Origin: Yoonia sp. SS1-5
GTDB lineage: Bacteria > Pseudomonadota > Alphaproteobacteria > Rhodobacterales > Rhodobacteraceae
DNA: 64,000 bases
Assembly: GCF_038443705.2 (NCBI RefSeq)
Contig: NZ_CP151767.2
Span: 2,843,501-2,907,500, forward strand
Reading direction: 5' to 3'
This document shows, one piece after another, positions 16,647 through 25,003 of this stretch. The notes beneath the pieces were generated by a model. It had not been told where the DNA came from and made no database searches. It saw only the letters and a list, made by a program, of their open reading frames with translations. The translations under genes were made by a program, and so were the position numbers. Each line of letters starts with the position of its first letter. Positions within the stretch are counted from its first letter, which is position 1.

Positions 16647-17975
16647 ATGCCCAGCCCTATGACCCCCGGTATTGCGCCGGCCCGTTTACCGGCCGACGAA
16701 CTCGCCGCAAATTTTGACGATCTGCACGCCCCCTACGCGCCGCATGAAGCGGCAGTGGCCGCGGATCGGTGCTACTTTTGTCATGACGCACCATGCGTGA
16801 CGGCCTGCCCCACGGATATCGATATTCCCTTGTTTATCCGGCAGATCAGCACCGGAACACCGGAGGCAGCTGCAAAAACCATATTTGATCAGAATATCCT
16901 GGGCGGCATGTGCGCCCGTGTTTGCCCTACCGAGGATTTGTGCGAACAGGCCTGCGTGCGCGAAATGGCCGAGGGCAAACCGGTTGAGATTGGCAGGTTG
17001 CAGCGATACGCCACTGATACCTTGATGGCCAGGCAAAGCCACCCCTACAGCCGGGCCCCGTCGACTGGCAAGAAAGTTGCGGTTGTGGGCGCCGGGCCCG
17101 CCGGTCTGGCCTGTGCGCATCGGCTTGCGATGCATGGCCACGACGTCACCATCTACGATGCTGCTGACAAACCCGGCGGGCTGAATGAATTCGGTATTGC
17201 CGCCTACAAGGCCACGGATAATTTTGCAGCGGCAGAGGTTGACTGGCTGCTTGGCATCGGCGGGATCACCATCAAGACGGGTATGCGGCTGGGTGACAAC
17301 CTGTCGCTGGACGACCTGACGGGCTGCTTTCCGGCCGTTTTCCTCGGTGTGGGTCTGGGCGGGGTGAACGCGCTTCGGGCGGAGGGCGAGGATAAGGACG
17401 GCGTGCGTGATGCTGTCAATTTCATTGCTGATCTGCGACAGGCGACTGACTTGGCCAACTTGCCTGTGGGCCGGGATGTGGTCGTCATTGGCGGCGGCAT
17501 GACCGCTGTGGATGCGGCGGTGCAATCGAAACTGCTGGGTGCCCAGAATGTGACCATCGCTTATAGGCGTGGACGCGAACAGATGAGCGCCAGCAGGTTC
17601 GAACAGGATCTGGCCGCGTCAAAAGGTGTACGGCTTCTGTTCAACGCCCAACCCGTGGGGATACATGGCAACGGGGCCGCGCGCGAAATCGAGCTGGAAT
17701 ACACCAGCGATGATGGAACAGGGCTCAAGGGCACCGGCGAGACAATGCGTCTTGCCGCAGATCAGGTGTTCAAGGCCATCGGGCAGGCGCTTGCCACCGA
17801 TGTGGGGCTGGCACTTGAAGGGCGGAAAATTGCGGTTGATGAAGTCGGGCGGACCAGCCTCGCCGGGGTCTGGGCGGGCGGTGATTGTGCCGCGGGCGGT
17901 AACGATCTGACGGTGACAGCCGTCGCCGAAGGGCGTGATGCTGCCGAAGACATCCACAATATGCTAACATCGTAA
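16647..17975 (+). CDS. preT: NAD-dependent dihydropyrimidine dehydrogenase subunit PreT
   Basis: Flavin/Fe-S electron-transfer subunit that feeds NADH electrons to PreA for reduction of uracil and thymine, the first step of the reductive pathway. The 442 residues carry N-terminal cysteine clusters CYFCHDAPCVTACPTDIDI and GGMCARVCPTEDLCEQACV. Next come an FAD-binding VAVVGAGPAGLACAHRLAMHGHDV near residue 135 and an NAD-binding VVVIGGGMTAVDAAVQSKLLGA near 270, ending with WAGGDCAAGGNDLTVTAVAEGRDAA. The ATG at 16647 has AGGA upstream and better family fit than the ATG at 16605. It is transcribed with preA 38 bases downstream. Confidence 0.95.
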   Translation: MPSPMTPGIAPARLPADELAANFDDLHAPYAPHEAAVAADRCYFCHDAPCVTACPTDIDIPLFIRQISTGTPEAAAKTIFDQNILGGMCARVCPTEDLCEQACVREMAEGKPVEIGRLQRYATDTLMARQSHPYSRAPSTGKKVAVVGAGPAGLACAHRLAMHGHDVTIYDAADKPGGLNEFGIAAYKATDNFAAAEVDWLLGIGGITIKTGMRLGDNLSLDDLTGCFPAVFLGVGLGGVNALRAEGEDKDGVRDAVNFIADLRQATDLANLPVGRDVVVIGGGMTAVDAAVQSKLLGAQNVTIAYRRGREQMSASRFEQDLAASKGVRLLFNAQPVGIHGNGAAREIELEYTSDDGTGLKGTGETMRLAADQVFKAIGQALATDVGLALEGRKIAVDEVGRTSLAGVWAGGDCAAGGNDLTVTAVAEGRDAAEDIHNMLTS

Positions 17976-17993
17976 GATGGGTTTTAACCCATC
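17976..17993 (+). promoter_or_regulatory. Short palindrome between preT and preA
   Basis: GATGGGTTTTAACCCATC begins at the base after the preT stop. The stem can form six to eight pairs with a very short loop and has no T-run, so it is not a terminator. It may affect coupling between the two subunit genes. Confidence 0.35.
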
Positions 17994-18013
17994 TACCCTA
18001 CGGGAGAGACATC

Positions 18014-19318
18014 ATGGCTGACCTCACAACTGAATTTCTCGGCATCAAAAGCCCCAATCCGTTCTGGTTGGCTTCTGCCCCACCGACAGACAAGGAGTAT
18101 AACGTCCGCCGCGCGTTCGAGGCTGGTTGGGGCGGTGTGGTCTGGAAGACCCTCGGCGCCGAGGGCCCACCCGTCGTGAACGTCAATGGCCCGCGCTACG
18201 GCGCCGTCTACGGCGCCGACCGGCGTTTGCTGGGTCTGAACAATATCGAACTGATCACCGACCGACCGCTTGAAACCAACCTGGAAGAAATCACACGGGT
18301 CAAGGCGGATTACCCCGATCGGGCCATGATCGTCAGCATCATGGTCCCCTGCGAGGAAGAGGCGTGGAAGGCAATCCTGCCCCGGGTGGCCGAAACGGGT
18401 GCAGACGGGATCGAACTGAATTTCGGCTGTCCACATGGCATGTCAGAGCGCGGCATGGGTGCGGCCGTCGGGCAGGTGCCTGAATATATCGAAATGGTCA
18501 CGCGCTGGTGCAAGCAGTATTACGACAAACCTGTTATTGTGAAACTGACACCGAACATCACCGACGTGCGCAAACCCGCCGCAGCAGCCATGCGCGGTGG
18601 GGCTGATGCAGTCAGTCTGATCAACACGATCAATTCCATTACGTCGGTCAACCTGGACACCATGTCGCCCGAACCATCCATCGACGGCAAAGGGTCGCAT
18701 GGCGGGTATTGCGGCCCTGCGGTCAAGCCCATTGCCATGTCGATGGTGTCAGAAATCGCCCGCAATCCGGAAACCCATGGTCTGCCGATCAGTGGGATCG
18801 GTGGGATTACGACCTGGCGTGATGCAGCAGAGTTCATCAGCTTGGGCTGCGGCAATGTGCAAGTTTGCACCGCCGCTATGACTTACGGGTTCAAGATCGT
18901 TCAGGAAATGGTCAGTGGCCTATCCCAATGGATGGATGAAAAAGGTTATACATCGGTAGAAGAGGTCGTTGGTCGCGCTGTTCCAAACGTGACCGACTGG
19001 CAGTACCTAAACCTCAACTACGTCGCTAAAGCCAAGATCAACCAGGACGATTGCATCAAGTGTGGACGTTGCTATGCGGCGTGCGAAGATACCAGTCATC
19101 AGGCGATTGCGATGTCTGATGACCGGACATTCAGCGTGATCGACGCCGAATGCGTCGCTTGCAATCTCTGCGTTGATGTCTGCCCTGTTGAAAACTGCAT
19201 TACAATGGAAGCGATGGCGCCCGGGCAGGTTGATCCGCGTACAGGCAAAATCGTTGAAAAAGATTACGCCAATTGGACAACCCACCCCAACAACCCGGGG
19301 GCGGTCGCGGCAGAATAA
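18014..19318 (+). CDS. preA: NAD-dependent dihydropyrimidine dehydrogenase subunit PreA
   Basis: Catalytic FMN subunit that reduces uracil and thymine to dihydropyrimidines. The 434 residues start with a dihydroorotate-dehydrogenase-like barrel (MADLTTEFLGIKSPNPFWLASAPPT), with NFGCPHGMSERGMGAAVGQ near 140 and ISGIGGITTWRDAAEFI near 260. The C-terminus carries two 4Fe-4S ferredoxin motifs, CIKCGRCYAACEDTSHQAI near 345 and CVACNLCVDVCPVENCI near 380. A GGGAGA Shine-Dalgarno precedes the start. The gene ends nine bases before a twin-palindrome repeat. Confidence 0.96.
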   Translation: MADLTTEFLGIKSPNPFWLASAPPTDKEYNVRRAFEAGWGGVVWKTLGAEGPPVVNVNGPRYGAVYGADRRLLGLNNIELITDRPLETNLEEITRVKADYPDRAMIVSIMVPCEEEAWKAILPRVAETGADGIELNFGCPHGMSERGMGAAVGQVPEYIEMVTRWCKQYYDKPVIVKLTPNITDVRKPAAAAMRGGADAVSLINTINSITSVNLDTMSPEPSIDGKGSHGGYCGPAVKPIAMSMVSEIARNPETHGLPISGIGGITTWRDAAEFISLGCGNVQVCTAAMTYGFKIVQEMVSGLSQWMDEKGYTSVEEVVGRAVPNVTDWQYLNLNYVAKAKINQDDCIKCGRCYAACEDTSHQAIAMSDDRTFSVIDAECVACNLCVDVCPVENCITMEAMAPGQVDPRTGKIVEKDYANWTTHPNNPGAVAAE

Positions 19319-19327
19319 TCGGTGTCT

Positions 19328-19387
19328 GCAGACTTTTCATTGCGAAAAGTCTGCTCACGGGCAAAGTCTTCGTCACGAAGACTTTGC
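19328..19387. repeat. Twin-palindrome repeat, copy A
   Basis: Two perfect hairpins sit side by side. Hairpin 1 (19328-19354) has arms GCAGACTTTTC and GAAAAGTCTGC around a five-base loop. Hairpin 2 (19361-19387) has arms GCAAAGTCTTCG and CGAAGACTTTGC around TCA. Six bases separate them. Hairpin 2 has the same core (TCTTCG TCA CGAAGA) as copy B at 43935, but a different, still fully paired, outer six bases. The 5' arm of hairpin 1 can also pair with the 5' arm of hairpin 2 (AGACTTT with AAAGTCT). No T-run follows, so it is not a simple terminator. Confidence 0.8.
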
Positions 19388-19392
19388 GTCGC

Positions 19393-19554
19393 TCAAACAT
19401 GTACCGTCAAATGGTCGGATGCGCAGATGACAACAAACTGGTCGGCGCATTCAATCAAATGAAAGCCGCGCCGGACCACCTCGGCAATCATCGCCTCGCG
19501 TCCGACTTCCCGCTCGACATCGCGGACTGCCCGTCGAACGACACCGCCCGACAT
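19393..19554 (-). CDS. Possible small conserved-looking protein (53 residues)
   Basis: Between preA and rutR a minus-strand frame reads MSGGVVRRAVRDVEREVG, then a coding-like stretch to GFHLIECADQFVVICASDHL, with a plausible helix then two hydrophobic beta strands. The frame stays open to 19638, but the ATG at 19554 starts the coherent part. No strong Shine-Dalgarno is visible and I do not recognise the family. It could be a chance frame, although its amino-acid composition is more protein-like than the neighbouring shadows. It lies beside twin-palindrome copy A, which would form part of its 3' region. Confidence 0.4.
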   Translation of the reverse strand: MSGGVVRRAVRDVEREVGREAMIAEVVRRGFHLIECADQFVVICASDHLTVHV

Positions 19555-19679
19555 GGCGGCTTTTGCACTAAAAAGCTGGTGAAAAAAGGCTGGATTTCCG
19601 CCGGCGAAACGGGTTTGGCGCATCTGGATTTGTCTCATGCGTCAAGGCTAGATCTGACTTGGTTTATAAAACCTTACTA

Positions 19680-20351
19680 TCAGACACGCAGCATATTTCG
19701 CAAAACTTGATCCAGAAATGCGCCTGCGCCTGCCAGAGGGTCATCTGTGTTCAAGACTGCGCGCACCTGCACGTCAAAATCCGCATAGTGCTGTGTTAGC
19801 GCCCAGATCGAAAAGATCAGATGATGCGGGTCAATATCCGCAATCCTTCCTGTTTCTGACCAATTTTTGATGACCGCTGCCTTCTCATCCACCAACGCCT
19901 TCAGATCGCCGCTAAGGTAGTTTGCGATATGTGGGGCGCCTTGCAGGATTTCTGTCGCAAAAAGTCTGCTCTCTCGGGGGTAATCCCTGCTCATATCAAG
20001 TTTGCGCCGGGCATAGCCCAGGATTTCCGCGACCGGGTCGCCGTGCCTGTCCATCTGCGCAAGCGGTGTCAGCCAGGTTTCCAGCAGCCGCTCCAGCAAT
20101 GCGGTATAAATCGCATCCTTCGAAGGGAAATAATAGAGCAGGTTCGGCTTGGACAACCCGGCCGCCTCAGCGATTTGATCCAGCGTTGATCCCCTGAATC
20201 CGAATTGCGAAAATACGTCCAGACCAGCGGATAGAATGGCGGCCTTGTTACGTTGCTGGATACGGGTTTGGGGTTTGTTCAAAACGGTGACCTGCTCATT
20301 TTTCGGGCGTCGCTGGGCGCAATCGGCCTGATTTGCATAACCTATCAGCAT
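19680..20351 (-). CDS. rutR: TetR-family pyrimidine-utilisation regulator RutR
   Basis: Repressor that in E. coli senses uracil/thymine. The helix-turn-helix region reads RNKAAILSAGLDVFSQFGFRGSTLDQIAEAAGLSKPNLLYYFPSKDAIY, almost the E. coli RutR pattern. The C-terminal domain has SRDYPRESRLFATEILQGAP and DPHHLIFSIWALTQHYADF, both highly characteristic. The start is uncertain: ATG at 20351 has weak support, and a TTG at 20282 (LNKPQTRIQQRNK) sits closer to the family start. It is divergent from the amidohydrolase gene, with a perfect RutR operator at 20408 in the gap, so it probably controls itself as well as the catabolic genes. Confidence 0.92.
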   Translation of the reverse strand: MLIGYANQADCAQRRPKNEQVTVLNKPQTRIQQRNKAAILSAGLDVFSQFGFRGSTLDQIAEAAGLSKPNLLYYFPSKDAIYTALLERLLETWLTPLAQMDRHGDPVAEILGYARRKLDMSRDYPRESRLFATEILQGAPHIANYLSGDLKALVDEKAAVIKNWSETGRIADIDPHHLIFSIWALTQHYADFDVQVRAVLNTDDPLAGAGAFLDQVLRNMLRV

Positions 20352-20407
20352 CCGCCTGCATTCTGCGCGGAAAACTTGACTGCACTTCCCCCTCTGTTAG
20401 CGTTGTT

Positions 20408-20423
20408 TTGACCAGTTGGTCAA
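20408..20423. promoter_or_regulatory. Perfect RutR operator
   Basis: TTGACCAGTTGGTCAA is an exact match to the RutR consensus TTGACCAnnTGGTCAA. It lies between the divergent rutR and amidohydrolase genes, 23 bases before the latter's start. This places the whole hydrolase-transporter operon under RutR with high likelihood. Confidence 0.88.
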
Positions 20424-20446
20424 ACCAAGATGAAGGAGCCCGCCAA

Positions 20447-21697
20447 ATGCCAGCCCCCGGAGAAAACCTGCGTATCAATGGCGAGCGTCTGTGGGACAGT
20501 CTGATGGAGATGGCCAAGATCGGCCCCGGTATTGCGGGCGGCAACAACCGGCAGACCCTGACCGACGAAGACAGCGAGGGCCGCCACTTGTTTCAGCAAT
20601 GGTGCAAGGATGCGGGTTGCACCATGGGTGTCGACGAGATCGGCAATATGTTTGCCCGGCGGGATGGGACGGACCCGGACGCGCTGCCCGTCTATGTCGG
20701 ATCACATCTGGATACACAGCCGACCGGCGGGAAATATGATGGTGTGCTTGGTGTGCTCGGCGGGCTGGAGATTATCCGCACGCTCAACGACCTCGACATC
20801 AAGACAAAGCACCCAATTGTCGTGACCAACTGGACGAATGAGGAAGGCACACGGTATGCGCCCGCCATGCTCGCCTCCGGTGTTTTTGCGGGCAAGCACA
20901 CGCTGGACTGGGCCAATGACCGGGTGGATGCGGACGGCAAACGCTTTGGGGATGAACTGGAACGTATCGGCTGGAAAGGCACCGAAAAGGTCGGCGACCG
21001 CAAGATGCATGCGTTCTTTGAACTGCATATCGAACAAGGGCCGATCCTTGAGGCAGAGGGCAAGGATATCGGTGTCGTCACCCACGGGCAGGGCCTGCGC
21101 TGGATCGAATGCACGGTTGCCGGAAAGGAAAGCCACACCGGATCAACCCCGATGCATATGCGCAAAAATGCGGGGCGCGGGTTGGCGCTGATCACCGAAC
21201 TGGTCCACGAGATTGCGATGAAAAATCAGCCCAACGCGGTGGGCGCCATCGGCCATATCGACGTGCATCCCAACAGCCGCAACATCATCCCCGGCAAGGT
21301 GGTCTTTACTGTCGATATGCGGACCCATCTGCTGGATAAGCTGAACGCGATGGTGGCCGAACTGATGGAGCGGGCACCGAAGCTTTGCGAAGATATCGGG
21401 GTCACCTTCGAGGCGGAAATCGTCGGCCAATTCGACCCGCCCGCCTTTGACGAAGGCTGCGTAAAGGCAGTACGGAACGCAGCAGAGCGGCTGGGCTATA
21501 GCCACATGGATATCGTATCAGGCGCGGGGCATGACGCCTGCTGGATCAACGACCTCTACCCGACATCCATGGTCATGTGCCCCTGCGTGGATGGGCTGAG
21601 CCACAACGAGGCCGAAGAAATCAGCCCCGAATGGGCGCGGGCCGGGACAGATGTGCTGTTCCACGCGGTGCTGGAAACGGCGGAGATTGTGGGGTGA
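20447..21697 (+). CDS. N-carbamoyl-beta-alanine amidohydrolase (Zn-dependent, M20-like)
   Basis: Third step of reductive pyrimidine breakdown: hydrolysis of N-carbamoyl-beta-alanine to beta-alanine, CO2 and ammonia. The 416 residues have the metal-ligand segments YVGSHLDTQPTGGKYDGVLGVLGGLE near 83 and NWTNEEGTRYAPAML near 122. Downstream are FELHIEQGPILE near 185, the dimerisation-domain ESHTGSTPMHMRKNAG, and GAGHDACWINDLYPTSM near the C-terminus, as in the AmaB/HyuC/UAH family. The ATG at 20447 follows a GAAGGAG site. Family members also act on other N-carbamoyl amino acids or allantoate; the flanking dihydropyrimidinase and RutR favour the pyrimidine role. Confidence 0.92.
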   Translation: MPAPGENLRINGERLWDSLMEMAKIGPGIAGGNNRQTLTDEDSEGRHLFQQWCKDAGCTMGVDEIGNMFARRDGTDPDALPVYVGSHLDTQPTGGKYDGVLGVLGGLEIIRTLNDLDIKTKHPIVVTNWTNEEGTRYAPAMLASGVFAGKHTLDWANDRVDADGKRFGDELERIGWKGTEKVGDRKMHAFFELHIEQGPILEAEGKDIGVVTHGQGLRWIECTVAGKESHTGSTPMHMRKNAGRGLALITELVHEIAMKNQPNAVGAIGHIDVHPNSRNIIPGKVVFTVDMRTHLLDKLNAMVAELMERAPKLCEDIGVTFEAEIVGQFDPPAFDEGCVKAVRNAAERLGYSHMDIVSGAGHDACWINDLYPTSMVMCPCVDGLSHNEAEEISPEWARAGTDVLFHAVLETAEIVG

Positions 21698-22254
21698 TAC
21701 TGGGAATTTTCGATAACTGGCCGCAGTTAATTGAGGTTGTCGGAATATGGTTTGCTGGAACTGCCACGTTTACAGCGGCGATAGTAGCTCTTCGCGTTGC
21801 GAACAGGGCAAATGCTCAAGATGTTAGACTTGTTGCTAGACCAATGCAGGAAGTCACCGTGGGTGGTGGAGAGCCTAAGAAGGTTTTTCATGTTGCAGCA
21901 ACTAACGTCGGTCATCGGAAAGTCACCATCACTCACTTGGGCGCGAGATCCTTGTTCAAATTAAATAGCTTCGTTTTAATCACCGGCCTGCCGGGTGATT
22001 CACCCGTACCTACCCACTTAGAGGACGGAGAGGTTGCACACTGGCGATTTCCAGAACTGCGGGATGATGGGAAAAACTGGTATGGAGATTTCGCAAAGCG
22101 ATTTGAGGAATATAACTGGCTCAGTCGCTGGGTTTTATTGCGAAGCTTCCGTTTTCTAATTGTGACAAGCTTGGGAAATACCATTCTTTCAAAGCCGTCA
22201 AAGGAGTTTCGAAAGAAAGTATATGAGCAAATGGAGAAGGACCCGGACAAATGA
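21694..22254 (+). CDS. AT-rich hypothetical protein with one N-terminal membrane helix
   Basis: Function unknown. The GTG at 21694 overlaps the amidohydrolase stop (GTGA) and the product is 186 residues. One hydrophobic stretch, VVGIWFAGTATFTAAIVALRVA around residues 13-34, suggests membrane anchoring. The rest, KKVFHVAATNVGHRKVTITHLG onward, looks like a soluble domain with beta strands. The coding sequence is markedly more AT-rich than both neighbours and uses different codons, yet its ends are exactly coupled to them (the stop TGA overlaps the dihydropyrimidinase ATG). This suggests later acquisition within an existing operon. No motif links it to pyrimidine catabolism. Confidence 0.75.
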   Translation: MILGIFDNWPQLIEVVGIWFAGTATFTAAIVALRVANRANAQDVRLVARPMQEVTVGGGEPKKVFHVAATNVGHRKVTITHLGARSLFKLNSFVLITGLPGDSPVPTHLEDGEVAHWRFPELRDDGKNWYGDFAKRFEEYNWLSRWVLLRSFRFLIVTSLGNTILSKPSKEFRKKVYEQMEKDPDK

Positions 22255-23705
22255 CCAAAGTCGTCAAAAACGGCACCATCGTCACGCATGATCTGACCTA
22301 CAAGGCGGACGTCCTGATTGACGGCGGCAAGATCATTGAGATTGGCCCGGACCTGAAAGGGGACGAGGAGCTTGACGCCACCGGTTGCTACGTCATGCCC
22401 GGCGGTATTGACCCGCATGTGCATCTGGAAATGCCGTTCATGGGCACCTATTCCAGCGATGATTTTGAGTCCGGCACACGCGCGGGCCTTGCCGGTGGCA
22501 CCACGATGGTGGTCGATTTCTGCCTGCCCAATCAGGGCGAAAGCCTGCTTGACGCCATCAAACGCTGGGACAATAAATCGACCCGCGCCAATTGCGACTA
22601 CTCCTTCCACATGGCCGTCACCTGGTGGGGCGAGCAGGTGTTCAACGACATGGAAACGGTCGTGAAGGATCGGGGGATCAACACGTTTAAACATTTCCTC
22701 GCCTATAAAGGCGCGTTGATGGTGAATGATGATGAGCTGTTTTCCAGCTTTAACCGCCTGTCGGAACTGGGGGCCATCGCCATGGTCCATGCCGAAAACG
22801 GGGATGTTGTGGCCGAGATGACGGCGAAACTGCTGGCTGAGGGGAATACCGGGCCCGAAGGGCATGCCTATTCCCGACCGTCTCAGGTCGAAGGCGAGGC
22901 GACGAACCGCGCCATCATGATCGCCGATATGGCGGGCGTGCCGCTCTACGTCGTGCATACCTCCTGCGAAGAAGCGCATGAAGCGATCCGCCGTGCCCGT
23001 CAGCAGGGCAAGCGGGTCTGGGGCGAGCCGCTGATCCAGCATCTGACGCTGGACGAGTCCGAGTATTTCAACAAGGATTGGGACCACGCCGCGCGCCGCG
23101 TTATGTCGCCTCCGTTCCGCAACAAGCAGCATCAGGATAGCCTCTGGGCCGGCTTGCAGTCCGGGTCCCTGTCCGTCGTGGCGACAGATCATTGCGCCTT
23201 TACGACCGAACAAAAGCGGACGGGCGTTGGTGATTTTTCGAAAATCCCGAACGGGACAGGGGGGCTTGAGGACCGGATGCCGATGCTCTGGACCCATGGG
23301 GTAAAGACCGGGCGGCTCACGCCGAATGAGTTTGTCGCTGTGACCTCGACCAATATCGCGAAGATCCTGAACTGCTATCCCAAGAAGGGGGCCGTGCTGG
23401 TCGGTGCCGATGCTGATCTGGTGGTCTGGGACCCCGAGAAGTCAAAGACGATCACTGCGGGCAGCCAACAATCGGCGATCGACTACAACGTGTTCGAGGG
23501 CAAAGAGGTGACAGGCCTGCCGCGCTTTACCCTGACACGCGGCCATGTGGCGATCCATGACGGCGAAGTGCGCACGCAGGAAGGCCACGGCAAGTTCGTA
23601 AAGCGCGAGGCGAACACGCCTACCAACAAGGCGCTGAGCACGTGGAAGGAACTGACCGCACCAAGGCCGGTGGAGCGGACGGGCATTCCGGCAACGGGGG
23701 TCTAG
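22251..23705 (+). CDS. hydA: Dihydropyrimidinase
   Basis: Zinc hydrolase that opens dihydrouracil/dihydrothymine (hydantoinase family). Its 484 residues show the full set of metal ligands: DPHVHLEMPF near 58, the carboxylated lysine in FKHFLAYKGAL near 150, MVHAENGD near 183, YVVHTSC near 240 and ATDHCAF near 317. The C-terminal GADADLVVWDPEKSKTI is typical. Its ATG overlaps the stop of the AT-rich hypothetical gene by four bases. It supplies the substrate of the amidohydrolase encoded just upstream. Confidence 0.96.
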   Translation: MTKVVKNGTIVTHDLTYKADVLIDGGKIIEIGPDLKGDEELDATGCYVMPGGIDPHVHLEMPFMGTYSSDDFESGTRAGLAGGTTMVVDFCLPNQGESLLDAIKRWDNKSTRANCDYSFHMAVTWWGEQVFNDMETVVKDRGINTFKHFLAYKGALMVNDDELFSSFNRLSELGAIAMVHAENGDVVAEMTAKLLAEGNTGPEGHAYSRPSQVEGEATNRAIMIADMAGVPLYVVHTSCEEAHEAIRRARQQGKRVWGEPLIQHLTLDESEYFNKDWDHAARRVMSPPFRNKQHQDSLWAGLQSGSLSVVATDHCAFTTEQKRTGVGDFSKIPNGTGGLEDRMPMLWTHGVKTGRLTPNEFVAVTSTNIAKILNCYPKKGAVLVGADADLVVWDPEKSKTITAGSQQSAIDYNVFEGKEVTGLPRFTLTRGHVAIHDGEVRTQEGHGKFVKREANTPTNKALSTWKELTAPRPVERTGIPATGV

Positions 23706-23730
23706 CATCATCTCTCTTCCAAAACGATAT

Positions 23731-24186
23731 ATGTCGGTTGATCGCTTCCTTTTGGTTATCTTCTCGACGATCATTTTGACATTTCCTGCGATGGCGGCTT
23801 GGGGTTGGCTCCAGCCGGGTAACGAGGACAAGTCGTTAATTTCTTTTTTGGAGATGTTAGAAACGCTACCCGGTTTTGTGGTTGTCTCGTTGTTCTTTGG
23901 CTGGATTGTTTGGATCCCGGTCGCACTGATTGCACTGGTCGTTGGAATGCCACTTTGGATCAGCGCTCTGAAGTTTTTTGCGAAGAAGAACGTGCGACAA
24001 CGGATGTCAGTAGTGATCGCTACCCTGCTTGTTGTTTGTGTCACCACACTTGGTACGGATATCTTCTTCATGACGTTGAGCGCGTCGCCGCATGGTGCGG
24101 GGCGATTTGCAGTTACGATTGTGTTTGGGCCCGCAGCCGCTGTTATCGCGATTGTGATAACCCAACTCTTGTACGGATTCGACTAG
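23731..24186 (+). CDS. AT-rich four-helix membrane protein, unknown
   Basis: A 151-residue protein with four hydrophobic segments (about residues 6-25, 47-75, 92-112 and 124-147) and little else. Function not recognised. Like the gene at 21694 it is more AT-rich than its neighbours and lies inside the pyrimidine operon. It starts 25 bases after the dihydropyrimidinase and ends one base before the ABC ATPase start. It may be a small accessory of the transporter or a passenger gene. Confidence 0.65.
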   Translation: MSVDRFLLVIFSTIILTFPAMAAWGWLQPGNEDKSLISFLEMLETLPGFVVVSLFFGWIVWIPVALIALVVGMPLWISALKFFAKKNVRQRMSVVIATLLVVCVTTLGTDIFFMTLSASPHGAGRFAVTIVFGPAAAVIAIVITQLLYGFD

Positions 24187-24187
24187 A

Positions 24188-24964
24188 ATGGATGCAGCGA
24201 TTTCAGCTTCCGACCTGAACCTCACCTTTCAAACCAATGATGGACCGGTTCACGCCCTCAAGGACGTGGACCTCGACATTGCAAAGGGTGACTTCGTCAG
24301 CTTCATCGGCCCCTCGGGCTGTGGCAAGACGACCTTTCTGCGTTGCATCGCTGGGCTGGAAACGCCCACAGGCGGGGAGATTACCGTCAATGGTATGACC
24401 CCGGATGAGGCGCGGCGGGCGCGGGCTTATGGCTATGTGTTTCAGGCGGCGGGGCTTTATCCCTGGCGCACGATTGGCGGGAATATCAGGCTGCCGCTGG
24501 AGATTATGGGGTTTTCAAAGGCCGAGCAGGCAGAGCGCGTGACCCGTGTTCTGGAACTGGTCGAGCTGGCTGGGTTTGAGAAGAAATTCCCATGGCAGCT
24601 GTCAGGCGGGATGCAGCAGCGGGCCTCGATTGCCCGGGCGCTGGCGTTTGATGCGGATATTCTCTTGATGGATGAGCCCTTTGGCGCGCTGGACGAGATC
24701 GTGCGGGATCATTTGAATGAGCAGCTGCTTCAGCTTTGGGCCCGGACGGAAAAGACGATTGGTTTCGTCACGCACTCGATCCCAGAGGCGGTGTATCTGT
24801 CCACCAAGATTGTCGTGATGTCCCCCCGCCCCGGTCGCATCACCGATGTGATCGACAGCCCGCTGCCCAAAGAGCGGCCTTTGGATATTCGCGATACCCC
24901 GGAGTTCATCGCCGTGGCGCATAGGGTGCGTGAAGGACTGCGCGCGGGGCATGATGATGCCTGA
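24188..24964 (+). CDS. ABC transporter ATP-binding protein (NMT1/taurine-type)
   Basis: ATPase of an importer probably serving pyrimidines or a related ring compound. The 258 residues contain Walker A GPSGCGKTTFLRCIAGLE near 41, the Q-loop YVFQAAGLYPWRTIGGN, signature LSGGMQQRASIARALAFD near 139, Walker B ADILLMDEPFGALDEI near 158 and the switch histidine in TEKTIGFVTHSIPEAVYL. This is the SsuB/TauB/ThiZ-like subtype. It is the first of four transporter genes downstream of the catabolic enzymes. Confidence 0.93.
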   Translation: MDAAISASDLNLTFQTNDGPVHALKDVDLDIAKGDFVSFIGPSGCGKTTFLRCIAGLETPTGGEITVNGMTPDEARRARAYGYVFQAAGLYPWRTIGGNIRLPLEIMGFSKAEQAERVTRVLELVELAGFEKKFPWQLSGGMQQRASIARALAFDADILLMDEPFGALDEIVRDHLNEQLLQLWARTEKTIGFVTHSIPEAVYLSTKIVVMSPRPGRITDVIDSPLPKERPLDIRDTPEFIAVAHRVREGLRAGHDDA

Positions 24965-25003
24965 GGATTTTGAGTATTTTTGGCGAGATGATGGGGGTCT
25001 TGT

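Larger units (their letters stand above)
19319..19679. other. 361-base gap between preA and rutR
   Basis: Apart from the twin-palindrome repeat at 19328-19387 and the doubtful 53-codon frame at 19393-19554, I see no gene here. The part from 19555 to 19679 holds no clear promoter, terminator or repeat. Confidence 0.6.

Noticed and set aside
17976..17993. Palindrome after preT considered as a terminator
   Set aside because: The loop is too small and no T-run follows; preA lies only 20 bases downstream and must be co-transcribed.
19680..20351. rutR as a generic TetR regulator of an efflux pump
   Set aside because: Both domains match RutR closely and an exact RutR operator lies next to the gene, while no efflux gene is nearby.
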